DNA of 33,952 nt from Saccoglossus kowalevskii (taxonomy: Eukaryota; Hemichordata; Enteropneusta; Harrimaniidae): assembly GCF_000003605.2 (NCBI RefSeq), contig NW_003137828.1, positions 701,864 through 735,815 on the forward strand. Direction: 5' to 3'. Shown here one piece after another: positions 1 to 12,752 of this stretch. Position 1 is the first letter of the stretch. Each line of letters begins with the position of its first letter. The position numbers were made by a program, and so were the translations under genes. The notes below the pieces were generated by a model. That model was not told the origin of the DNA. It worked only from the letters and a program-made list of their open reading frames with translations, and made no database searches.

Positions 1-200
1 AAAAGAAGGATAATTATCTTCTGATAACACTGAATAAGGAGATAAAAGAATGATAATTATCTGCTGATAACACTGAATAAGGAGATAAAAAGAAGGATAA
101 TTATCTTCTGATAACACTGAATAAGGAGATAAAAAACAGATAATTAACTTCTGATAACACTGAATAGGGATACAAAAGCAGGAAATTATCTTCCTATATA
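1..200. repeat. 43-44 bp minisatellite, about 4.5 units
   Basis: 'GATAATTATC'-type cores begin at 9, 52, 96 and 139 with a decayed fifth near 183. Each unit has a palindromic core, GATAATTATC, followed by CTGATAACACTGAATAAGGA. The array runs off the left edge. Confidence 0.9.
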
Positions 201-234
201 TGGTTCAGTAAAATGTCACAATATCTATACTAAA

Positions 235-692
235 CAAGTCATGCATGGTACAGTCCCGATTAGTTATCAAATTTAAGATATATAGTTTTGTTTATAGTAA
301 TAATAGTTCGGACATAAACATGACACAGATTTGGATCCAGAACCTGATGCTTGATTATGATGATTTTTTAACATTACAATGATTGACAATCAGTCATCTT
401 GTACCTGTTCATCAAACAAGTAGGGAGATATTACTCTGAAACAGCATTAATTAAAACAAAATGGCAGAAATGCTTGACTTTGATCATTTTTCAGCACAAA
501 AACGGCTGCCATTTGGCCATCTTGAATCAGATCAGAAACATATTGATGTGCATATGTATAATATTATGTATGATGTATATGTGAAGTCAGGCCAGGTATG
601 ACTATTAAAGATATAGATCCAGATGTACAAATGCACAGAGGCCAATCAATAAGTCCCTGTTTCCAGACTGTGTCCGAACAAGGACTAGTAAA
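235..692 (+). mobile_element. Hairpin-module repeat (family A), copy 1
   Basis: It starts CAAGTCATGCATGGTACAGT and ends with 'AAGTCCCTGTTTCCAGACTG' and the matching half 'CCGAACAAGGACTA'. It is a shorter and more diverged relative of 2957-3754, with two 'GGC-CATTTGGCCATCTTGAATC'-type modules. No coding capacity. Confidence 0.8.
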
Positions 693-1082
693 GCGTGTTC
701 AAACACTTGTATATATGTACATTATTAAGCAAAAGATAGATTTGTTTATGGTCAGTGTGTGTTGGTTTGAAAGGTTAGTGTTACACCTTTGTTGTTTCTG
801 CCAAAATACTGCGAAAATGAAAATGGTCACATATATCAACAAACTGCTCACCACCACAACTGTACTCTTCCATTATCAGAAATGGGAACTATTAGCTAAT
901 TGGGCAAATTTAGATGTTATACCAGATCAAATTTTTTTCTTATTTTCTTTCTCTTAATTTAAATTTTCCTTCCTTATACGACTATGTAATGTAATATTTT
1001 ATATTATTGAAACGAAATAAAAATAATGTTTAAATAAAAAATAACAACAACTGTATTCTCATTGCTAGATGTATATACTTAC
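693..1082. other. No gene recognised (intron after exon 18)
   Basis: AT-rich sequence. The open frame at 598-957 on the plus strand begins inside repeat A1 and has no recognisable domain. Nothing else is seen. Confidence 0.5.
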
Positions 1083-1307
1083 ATTTCATCACTGCTTTGT
1101 GATCTCGTTTTTGTCGACAACTAAAAAAATTATCAACCAATTTGAGAACACTCTGTGGAGCTTCCGACTTTTGATTTCCTTTCTTTATAATTCTATTCAA
1201 TCTGTGAACACGCTGGACAGCTCTGAACGAAATCCTTGGCAGCAACTGTTTTTTCAAAAACATATATCCTTCAAGACGAATACCATCTGCATACTCGTTT
1301 ACCATAG
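1083..1307 (-). CDS. Exon 18: RLEG motif and basic helical segment
   Basis: The acceptor is CGTTCTCATAG|CT and the donor AAAT|GTAAGT; it enters in phase 1 exactly as exon 17 requires and leaves in phase 1. It encodes VNEYADGIRLEGYMFLKK, then a strongly basic stretch (RAVQRVHRLNRIIKKGNQK) and LKLVDNFFSCRQKRD. DGIRLEGYMFLKK echoes exon 10. No stop is reached, so the gene continues left of the window. No further exon with matching phase was found between 1 and 1082. Confidence 0.75.
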
Positions 1308-4300
1308 CTATGAGAACGGTGCACATAATTGGTTGATCGTTTCAGATATGATAATTTTAAATATAGCGAATCACAATCAGTTTTATAATATTCATAAAAA
1401 ATTAATAGTTAATTATAACCATATTTCTTACCACATAATTGCTACATCAAATTAATAAATTCATCAAATATAACAATTTGTAACAGCTACTGTAATATAT
1501 TGGTGGCCATTTTTAGGAAGAACATTGTACACCATGTATAAAAGCAATCAAGCGGTTTTCAAGAAAAAGCCAAAAAATTTAAAAGTTGATGCGGACAGAC
1601 AATCAGTAATAGAGTCAACAGCAGAGCTAAAAATAAAATTTTTAACAGTACATGCACATTGGAGGCCATATTTTTTTGTCTCAATTACCATATCAACTAC
1701 ACAAATAATTCACACATACAGTACATTCTTTTTTTTTTATGTTTTTTTTTTTTTTTGTGCCAGGCGACAGTTCTGGACATTGAATGTCACTGTTGTCTCT
1801 CCTGACTTTTTTTTTGTATGTGCAAATTGCACGTGCTAGTGATGACACATAGTGCATTTTTGCCACAGAAGTCATATTCATATACATGACAGAGCCGTGT
1901 GGCCATCTTCCTTTCAAAAGGCAGTTTAATGCACTATTCTGGCGTCAACCAGGCTCGGTCGAAGACAAGCATCATTCGTTAGTGAATGAATCTCGGCCAG
2001 TGGAATTGGCCTTCCCATTGAGTCTGTGGCACACTCACCCAGGGTAGGTGATGTTCAGCATGAGGTAGGATTTGAACTTGGGTCTACCTATCACGAGTCT
2101 GATGCGACAACCACTATGCTACCAGTGACCGTTTTTTTACAGTACATTCTTAATTAAACTCTTTGAATACCGAAAGAAAGTTCTTTTCACCTTTCAGAAA
2201 AACACACTTACATATTTTGCACATTTCCACCTGTATCTAATAGGAAATTATGCCCATTTGGTATAAAATTAACGAAACAATTACTAAAAAATACTAATTT
2301 TTTGTGGTAACAATTATAATTGCTTATCTTTAGGATTCTTACCTGCTATAGTTGAACTGCCACCATACTCCGCAGGCATAGACATGTGATAGACTAGTTG
2401 TCCATTGCTGACCGTAGCTGGAAATACACCTTCATACGTCACGACTGTACCAACTCCATCACCACTTTGCGTTATACCAATCATAGTATTGGCATATTCA
2501 TACAAACCACTCAAACCATCAGAACAATAAGATGCCATTACTTTGTACTGAAATCAGAAAATATTCAATTGATTAGAAGTTTATTGTCAATTTGAAAGAA
2601 GTTCATTACTTCAAAATTATATTGTGGCAACATTTTGTTTAAAGCCTTTGACAAGCCAATTAATATGTGGACTATTAATTAATGCATAATTGGATACAAG
2701 TTTTTTTTGCCAATAGGTGAACATCACTGAGCAATTCTGTGGATTCAGTTATGATTTGTGATTGAGTTTCAGTAATGATTGAGGTGCTATTAACCTTTTC
2801 ACCACCAATTCCCAAGTTTATAGTCTGCACTTTCCTTCAGAAGATTCGGACAAAAAATGCCAAATTTTTTTAGTAAAAACTGAAAATTGACTCAAATTGT
2901 GTCTGTCGGCTCCAAAATTAGGGTTCATTTCCAGAAATATTGAAGAATATAAAAAACAAGCCATGCATGGCACAGTTCCAGTTAGTTATCAAATTTAAGA
3001 TATATAGTTTTGTTTATAGTAATATAGCTGGAATATAACCATGTCAGGAATATGATTATGATGATTGTTTAACATTAAAATGATTAACATTTGTATGTGA
3101 TCGTCAAACAAGTACTTGTCCATATAGAATATATGTATATATATAACATGATGTATAACGAATATATAAAATTTAAATATAATAAGTCAAAGCATTTAAG
3201 AGATATGGCTCTAGAAGCCCAATCATTAAAACAAAATGGCCGCCAGTCAGCCATTTTGAATCTTATCAAGGTCTCATAATGTCTAATGTATATACCAAGT
3301 TTGAACAAAATCCATCTGTAAACAGCCGGGAAATGGTTGATTTTTAGGATTTTTTAGCACAAAAATGGCCGCCATTCGGCCATCTTGAATCAGATCGTAA
3401 AACAAAATGATGTGCATCAAGGTCCTATAATATCTTATGTACATACCAAGTTTGAACTAAATCCCTCTGTAAACAGCCGAGAAATGCTTGATTTTGATGA
3501 TTTTTAGCACAAAAATGGCCGCCATTCGGCCATCTTAAATCAGATCGTGAAACAAATTGACGTGGATGTGTATAATATCATGTATGTGTGAAGTTTGATT
3601 GTGATTGGTCCAGGCATTTCTAAGATACAGGTCCGGACGCACGCACAGATGCATGCACGCACACATGCGCACACACACACACGCACGTATGCACAGACAC
3701 ACAGAGGTCAAAACATAAGTCCCCGTTTTCGGACTGCGTCCGAACAGGGACTAAAATGTGCAAAAACATTTGGGCAAGGAAGTCTGGTGTAGAAAAGGTT
3801 AAGTTACCAATTCACATGCAGAATTTTCTGTTTGCCAATCAAAATTGATCTATTAAAAACCAATATTTAATGTGAAGCATTTTTTATTAGAATTAGTCTG
3901 AGATGCATGCCAGACTCTTGTTTGCTATGCAGCCATTATGTCCATTGCTTTGGATTAACAGAACAACTACTTTGCACTTTGTCAATCCACATTACCAATG
4001 CTAACTGTGGCATCAGTTCTTGTTTTAAAAAAATTCAAGATTGCAGCTAAACAAATTATAAATGCTAAAATGAAAATTTCAGATCAATGTGTTGAGTGGT
4101 TCTGAAGAAGAAGGTTGTAAAATAAAATAAAAGCTTTTTTTGCTGTTTTTCTGAAAAAAGTCTGGTAACTGCTAAAGTTCTATTGCATAGTACATGTATA
4201 TGCCACAACAAATTCAGATCGCCTAGACCTGCAGAAATGGTAAAATATCCTATATCAGTTTAATTTCAATCTAATATGGCTGCACGATTTTGAAAGTATG

Positions 4301-7300
4301 GTGGACAGTTCACATTAGTTCTTATTAACATGAAAAGTTTTAGAAGATTCTAGCATGAGCTGAGAAATCCTTATCCAGGATATATAAGGCATGTGAGTTA
4401 TTTCATTCATTGCAGCAGATATTCTAATGACAATTTTCTTAAATTACTTATAATGGTTTTATATATTCCTTCTAAACATCACGCAATTGATCACCTACTA
4501 CCGTAAACATACACACTTTTTCAATGATCTAAACAGCATTATTATTATTCAGCCATGATTAGATTCCATTTTTTTATTATAAATTATTCCTATAAAATAT
4601 ATGTAAACTTCAGGTCTATTTTATTTTGAAATGCTGAAAACCTCTGTGATTCGACCTACCATGCTGTCCTTATACCTAATACCAGAATATCGCATAGTAC
4701 TACCAACAGTACCAAACATCTTCCAAATATTGACAATCCGAAAATAAATTTTGTTATAATTAAGGTAGAAGCCTACTCATAAATTTAAAAACCCAGAATT
4801 TATTCATTTTGCAATAAAATGTACTAAGGTAATATACATGTAAGGATATGGACCTAAAAAAAGTTGGGGGTCACCAGCCTTTTTTTCGAGAAATTAATGG
4901 TTGTATTTTAGTGAAAAGTCGCCATTTTGACACTATTATATTAAACACTTTTACCACAGGTTCCTATGGCAGAGATATTATGCAATATCTCAAAATCTAG
5001 CCTGGTGACATAGGCTGAAAAAAATCATATATTCTTAATGATGGAGTACCTTTTGTTGTTCTGAATTATTAAAAAAATCTGGGTTTTAAAAAGTGTCAAA
5101 AAATGCAATTTTTCTTTAACATTATGTTCTATGGAATTGTTCTAAAAATAGCAATTTTTAAGGAATTTTGGGACACGTTTCTCAAAAAGCATAACTGTAA
5201 CACGAAAAATAATGCTATTTCATTATTATTTCATTATACCATTAGCTTCATGATTGTACATAATAAACTAATGAACATTGTCATGCGATTTATGACCAAT
5301 TTTGTCAAAAATTATGACTAGGCTTCTACCTTAAAGGTTGTTGATTTCTCTGCATAAAGTTAAAGAGGTGATCAGCACTTCATAAAAGGTAAAACAAGTA
5401 CTGAAAGAGTTAACATCTTTCATGATGCAATAAATCTGCAAATTTTTCTACAGTGCTTTCTCAGTAATATTCTTAATCTATTTATAAATTACTGTATCCT
5501 CGGGGGCGGACATCCGGGCATTTTCACCGCCTGGCAACCGGCGGCGGTGAAAACAAAGGCTCAAAACTCACAGAAAACGGTACTTTGGGGGTGATTGTTG
5601 AGACTCCTCTGAACAGTGTAACAAGATTAGCCCTACGTGTGTAACATATATAAATTTGATTGTTCGGGATTACTTGAAAGTTGAGTTTGTGTTGTTTTCT
5701 CGAATTTTCAAGGGCTCGACTGGCGTTCCACAGCAGTGCGCAAAGAGCCCATAGAAATGCATGGTACAGTGGTGCGCGTCTTAGCAACGTGGAACGTCTG
5801 TGACGTAGCTCCGCCCCCGAGGATATGTAATTGTGTTTTGATGGTAATTTTGCTTACCATGTATGCTAACTAATGCTCTCATAATCACAAATTCTATGTG
5901 TTTAAGATTTCTACATGACTTTGTATTCTAAAATCTCAACTGACTTTCAAAACTAATTATTTGAAAGTGGTTGAGATTTTAGAATTTTTACAGTATTATC
6001 TTTTATTCTTTTCTTAGAATACTCTACTATTAGAATATTCCATTCTATTTTTACAATATTTTATTACATATGTACTGCAGTTTATTTTGATTCGTCCCTG
6101 AGAGCAAACAAAGTAGTCCTTTCAGGAGTACCATTTTTCAAAACATAGCAGAAGCTCGCTTTTCTCGTGAAGGTACGACCACAGGATAAACCGCATTACT
6201 CGTGAAAACAAGTTCCATATGCAACGAAAGTCACGAGGAGGGTGTAGGATGCTGTCATAATATTGTATGCAGACATATTCTATTGTATTCACATGAATTC
6301 TCACCTTTCTTTTTGTAACTTTGTTGATATAATGTCCTAGCATTACATCAGATGATGCGTTGATCTGGAATTCATAAATGGCTGTCGTACTGGTCATGTG
6401 TAGAGTGCAGGTAGTTGTATCAAATGACCCAGTCACACCAGTAGTCACAAAGTCAGTGGCACTCAGCACTTCATTCGCACCATGGTTGAAGTAAATAAAG
6501 ATGATAGCTGGACACTTTTTCTATAAAAATAGAGCAATAAAAATTCAGTGAAGTGCAGAAAACAAAATCAAGGAAGTCCAGTGCAGCCTTTCAAATACTG
6601 CAAAAACCCTCTGCCTAAATTCACTACGTTCAATTACCCACCATAGACTCCGGTTAGTCAAAATTACTATAGGTGGTGGGTTTCTGAGTAAACAGAAAGT
6701 GATGAAAAGTGTGTACCAGTCCGGGATAATGCTCTCCAGTAATAGACTACCACCTACACGTAGTTAAGACCAATGCAGGAAATGGTGTCTTATCTTGCCT
6801 GTGCCATCCCCAGAGCAAAAGCCGAATTGCTGCCACGGTACCGGGGACGGGGTTCGGTGTGCCCGAGAATGCTAGACCCCAACCCCACATATTTTCACTA
6901 TTTTGTTGATTTGAGGATGTTCACACTGTGTTTTAATTTCATGAATTGGCCTAGGAAACAATGAGTTTTATTGTTATTTTACATATTCACATACATTTTG
7001 TAGATTTAATTTCGCGGATTTTACTTATCAGCAACCCAGTGAATAATTAAGACATTTATTAGACAACAACAGTACACAGAATGAAATATGCAAACTGCTA
7101 ATTATTTTTAACTGCATTCAAGCAAACTTTGTTTTTTGTGATATCTACATTTTTAATTTTAATTTTTATGTCGATAGCATATGTATTAGACATTTTATTA
7201 TTTTAACATATTTAGTTGTATTGTGATAAAAAAAAAAACGCCATACGTGCAGCGTGCCGTAATTTTGCGGTATTTTACGGGGTATTTTCATCCTACCATA

Positions 7301-10300
7301 TTAGGAAATGCTAATTCCAAATATGGAATGATTACGCGCGTAAGCGTCTTCTAATAATAAAAAACAAACATGGCTGCCACAAGGGTTTGACCGGACTCCA
7401 TACAAAGAAGTTCGCTGATTTCGGCATTCCCATGATGTATCCTTGGTAGGAAAAGATGTATAAGAATAAGGTTATTACGAAGATACCTCAAAGTATGCAC
7501 TCAGACAGTACGCTGTTGCATCGACCGACGCGCAATACTGCTGCTGTACTGTCTTCGTGCATACTTTGAGGTATCTTTGTAATAACCTCATATTATTATT
7601 ATTATATTAGAAATTTAACTGATATGTCTTACTTGTGATCCAGCAGGTGGTGTATCTATATTCCCTTCATACGGCTCTCCACCAAGCATCTCTGGTTCTT
7701 TCTATAACATATACCATATTATCAATATTTAGTCACATGATGTCATTACCTTTTTTTTACGTCGTCAGTTGTTACTGGATTTCTCGAAATATTTTTTTGA
7801 ACTCATTTTAAAAACTTATTTGTAGCATTTCTGACTTAAGAAAACATTTTATTTTAAAATACATAAAAACATATGAACAATCATGAAGAGAGAGAATTGG
7901 TTCTTTCTTTTCAGAAAACCAGAAAAGGTCTGTTCAATTTGTTGTTGAGACTGTATAGAAGCAATTATTTACATCATTTTCTGTGCATGTATACCCATAA
8001 TTTAAAATTGTTTTCATTCAAAAATGTTTTTGTCTAAATGGGCTAGACCAGAATCCAGAATCTGGTGTCTTTTTTTATTGTGTCCAATATGGTGGTAATG
8101 AATTTATTAACCCTTGAGGCAATTGTCAACTTTTGCCACCATTATAAAATTAGTTTGTATAGCCTGCTCCTTTCGATCCACATGATACAAATTTGACAAA
8201 CTTTTTAATAACAAGCAGCCTGTCGGCTGAGATAGCTCCACTGTTAGCAATGCACATGGCAATTAAAGAACAGAAGATATCATTAGAAAATGAACAAATC
8301 TGATAGAGGTCCACATGTAGTACCTATATGTATAATATATCAAAGCAATTGGACTTGCAGTTTTCAACAAGAAGTCGAAAATATGACTTTTTACCAATAA
8401 TTACAAAAATATTCATCAAAATTAGAGAATTAAATATATCATCATGAAATGAACAAATCTGAGAGAGGTCCACATGTAGTACCTATGTAATATCAAAGCA
8501 ATTGGACTTGCGATTTTTAACAAGAAGTTGAAAATATCACTTTTTACCAAAAATTACAAAAATATTCACCAAAATTAGAGAATTGAAGATATCATCATGA
8601 AATGAATAAATCTGAGAGAGGTCTACCCAAGGTACATATACACCAAGTATCAAAGCATTCAGGCTTGTAGTTTTCAAGAAGAAGTTGAAAAAGTAAAACA
8701 TTGACACGGACGACGACGGACAATCACTCATATGATAAGCTCCGCTCGACAAAGTCGACAGCGGAGCTAAAAAACTAAAAGCATTATCTGAATCTGATTT
8801 AGTCAGAACTTTACAAAATGTGAAAAATATTTGCACTCGATTTTTGATGGGAAAAATATCTGTCACTCAAAGGGTTTTACTCCAGATTCATTTCACTAAC
8901 AATTAGCACAATTAATTTCCTCAATATTTAAATAATGGTTCACCATGCTTTAAGACAAAAATTCATATGTGAAGTCAGTACAAATAACCTTTTTAAGATT
9001 TATTTTCAGCATAAGTCAGTTTTTTTGAAATGCATATTATTTATGACAATGACAATAACAATAATTCTATTTCCTTGTATCCATCTGCAGTTAATACATT
9101 ATGCACAAAATATAAAAAAAAATATATATAAATAAATATGGTTACTAGAAAAAGGGGACACCACGAAGCACTGCTTATTGATGATGTTCTCTGTTTACAC
9201 TAACTAAATTGACAATTGCCTTAATGGGCAATTCAAAATATTAATTAAAAATAACATGCTTAATTTAACAACATCATAAAAGAAAAATCACATTTCAAGA
9301 TATTGTTCTAACAAATGCTTTTTGTACATTTGCTTAAATGTGTGAAAACATTTACAATTTTTCAGATTATTATCAATACTGTTCCAAATGTTTACTCCAG
9401 CACAAGATAAACGCATAGCTTTTACCCTAGTCCTTCTGTAAATAGTACAAAAATTCTGATATTGTCTTGTATTGTACTCATGGATATTACTTATTTTAAC
9501 AAAATACTGTTGAACACTTTATTATTTACAAATACTTGTACCAACTAAACTGAAGTTGTTAAGGCAACCTACCTTAAAAGCTGCGTTAATATCAGTATAT
9601 CTTGATGTATTTTCTCCAATGTATTCCAACTCCCATAGTCCAGTTAGATAGAATATTGGCTGATGAGTATATTTTTTAATTCCTTTAACCAAGCCGTAAA
9701 AGTTGGAATGATTTCTGTCCAGAGTGGTGTCTGGTGTCTGGTTCAATCGTGCCAGAGCATTCATTAGCTGTTCTCTCAATTCCTGGTCCTTCCAGTTCTT
9801 TTCACCAAAGATTGAGAACCAGCTGTCCAGACCGATATTAAAGATTGGTTTCTCTTCCTCAGCTGCTTCACTAACTATATCAATCAACTCTTTAGATCAT
9901 GCAATAAAACAAAGAGAGATTAATTATTTAATTAATTTTGGTTTTGCAAGGTTTCAGATTGAATGGGAAAATTATGAATTCTCATGGACAATAGCAAAAT
10001 ATGTGTGTTATCATGGTTTAGAGGACAGAGGTTATGAAGGTTTAAAAGAGTAGTGGTTTAAGTGGATGGTGGTTATCATGGTTTAGAGGACGGTGGTTAT
10101 CATGGTGTATAAAGTTGGTGGTTATCATGGTATAAGGGACGGTGGTTATCATGGTATAAGGGACGGTGGTTATCATGATTTAAAAGGCAATGGTTATCAT
10201 GGTTGAAGGANNNNNNNNNNNNNNNNNNNNNNNNNNNNNNNNNNNNNNNNNNNNNNNNNNTAAAGATGGTGGTTATCATGGTTTTAAAGATGGTGGTTAT

Positions 10301-12712
10301 CATGGTTTTAAAGTATGTTGGTTAGCATGATTTAAAGATGGTGGTTATCATGGTTTAAAGGATGGTGGTTATCATAGTTTAAAGGATGGTGGTTATCATA
10401 GTTTAAAGGATGGTGGTTATCATGGTTTTAAAGATGGTAGTTATCTTGGTTTAAAGGATGGTGGTTATCATAGTTTAAAGGATGGTGGTTATCATAGTTT
10501 AAAGGATGGTGGTTATCATGGTTTTAAAGATGGTGGTTATCATGGTTTAAAGGATGGCGGTTATCATGATATAAAGTTGGTGGTTATCATGGTTTTAAAG
10601 TATGTTGGTTAGCATGATTTATAGGATGGTGGTTACCATGGTTTAAAGGATGGTGGTTATCATGGTTTAGAGGATGGTGGTTATCAGAATTAAAGGGTGG
10701 TGGTCACAAAGCACCAAGTAGTCCAAAACATGGTTTACTGTGGCACACTTGCAATTATTGCATTTTATTTCAATGGATCATCCCGATAAATTTCTTTACA
10801 TTATGACAAACTGCCACATTAAGCTTGGTGTGTTTATAATGCAAACAGGTGTGTATTAATAAAACACCTGATTCTGCACTACCTTTTAATTGCCTTTTAA
10901 TTAATCTGTTATTTTAATTTTTTGATTATCCTTTTTACTTTTTTTTTTTATTTCACTTGACTATGTTCATCTTCTATAGAAAGAATAATGTCAATAAAGT
11001 TATCTTATATTATCTTATCTTATACAAAAAGTTAGGGAAGTGAACATGACAGTGACATTCAATGTCTAGAACTGTTGCATGGCACAAACAAAAGAAGAAA
11101 GAAATGTACACACTCCGGATTCCTTTTTTTCTATGGAAATCTAAATCCTAAAAGTATATTTATTCCATATGTATGATGTTTGAAAAGACATGTGCCAACT
11201 ACATGTAGTAATGTTATTGTGCCTTCAGGAAATGTAACATGTAATATTATTAATAATTGTCACGAATATTTTTTTCAAACTGCCCGAACCAACTCTAGGA
11301 GAGAACATTCCCACACAAATTGTTACCTTTGCTTTCCTGTGTATGCGATGACAACAGTAGAATCAATGTTCTTGCCTTCTGTGCATTTTTTAGATCAAGA
11401 GTGACCGGTGTTACTTCCATGTCTTCTAAGTTTTTCTTCAGTTTTTCTGCATGTTTTTTTTCATGACTGGTACAGCAGATGATTACAGCAAACTCATCAG
11501 ATGTGATGGGTTTGTACACATGGGGAATGAATGGAATTGGTAGTTTTCTAAACAAAAACAAAAAATAACAAGCCATGCATGGCACAGTCCCCGTTAGTTA
11601 TCACATTTAAGATATATAGTTTTGTTTATAGTAATATAACTGGAATATAACCATGTCAGGAATATGATTTTTTAACATTAAAATGATTGACATTTGTATC
11701 TGATCGTCAAACAAGTACATGTCCATTGAGAGATATTGCTCTGGAACAGCATTCAAAATCAGCCATTTTGAATACATGTATATCTGTTTAATTCGTTTAA
11801 AAGATTCCTCTCATTAGTAAATAGCGCCCTCACTCAACAATATTTAGAATGAGTGGTTGGTCAAAAGTTTGATGAGTCAGGTGCATCTATTGGCTAAGCT
11901 TGTTGTACATAGATGCAAATGAGTATAGGAACCATTAATGCTGTAGGGTGTACTGGGAGGGGTGGAGGATTTCATCTTTGTAATGACTGGTTGTAATGCG
12001 GTATCATGTTGTTTTCAAGATGCAGCCTGATATTTGTTGCTTTCTTGGTTGTTCAATTGTGGCTAAAATTTGTGTGGTGGGTGGAAGATGTGTTTATTGT
12101 TTGTTGAGTCATTGTTTAGACACCCTGCAGTTTGAAATGGTATGGTCCAAATCCAAATTCGATATGGTGGTGTTGAATATCTGTGCGATATGGCAGTGTC
12201 GTCTAAGCATCAAAATGAATTCTGTTTATTTATTTACTGTTGTAGATCCTGAGAACTAGCCATTGAATATGATATCGAGAATAAATGGTTTTCTGAACAA
12301 GCTTTATTAATTATTGCTGGCAATATTCCAGTATGAATTGGGAGCAAACTGTGACACCAAATCTAGTCGTTGTATTGTTATGCTTCTAAATTTTTTTTTT
12401 TAAATAAAATAAATTAAATAGAAATATATTATGTGTATTTTTGTATGTGGAAACATGGCTTGCCCACTAAAAAATATAAAGAAGTGTGGTCTGCAGTTCT
12501 TTTTTTTTTTAATTTTTTTATTTGTGAAAAAAACTGGAGTGTAAACAATAAAACACTCACAGTGCAAGGCTAGTTCACCAACATGTCTATTCTCTTGCTT
12601 GAGTGTGAAAGTACATGGTTTAGTGACTACCCCTTATATTTTTTTTTTAAATTTTAGAATTTGTTTTCATTTGGGAAGGTTCTTCTATAAAAATAGAGCA
12701 GATATATAATAT

Positions 12713-12752
<40 letters not shown>

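Noticed and set aside
598-957. Plus-strand open frame
   Set aside because: Starts inside repeat family A and shows no known domain.
1717-2151. Functional tRNA gene
   Set aside because: The tRNA-like head is part of a 407-bp insert with poly(A) tail and target duplications, so it is a SINE.
5524-5787. Minus-strand open frame
   Set aside because: Lies entirely inside an inverted-repeat element, with no domain and no splice context.
11996-12259. Plus-strand open frame as a gene
   Set aside because: No domain, no splice partners and no conserved context.
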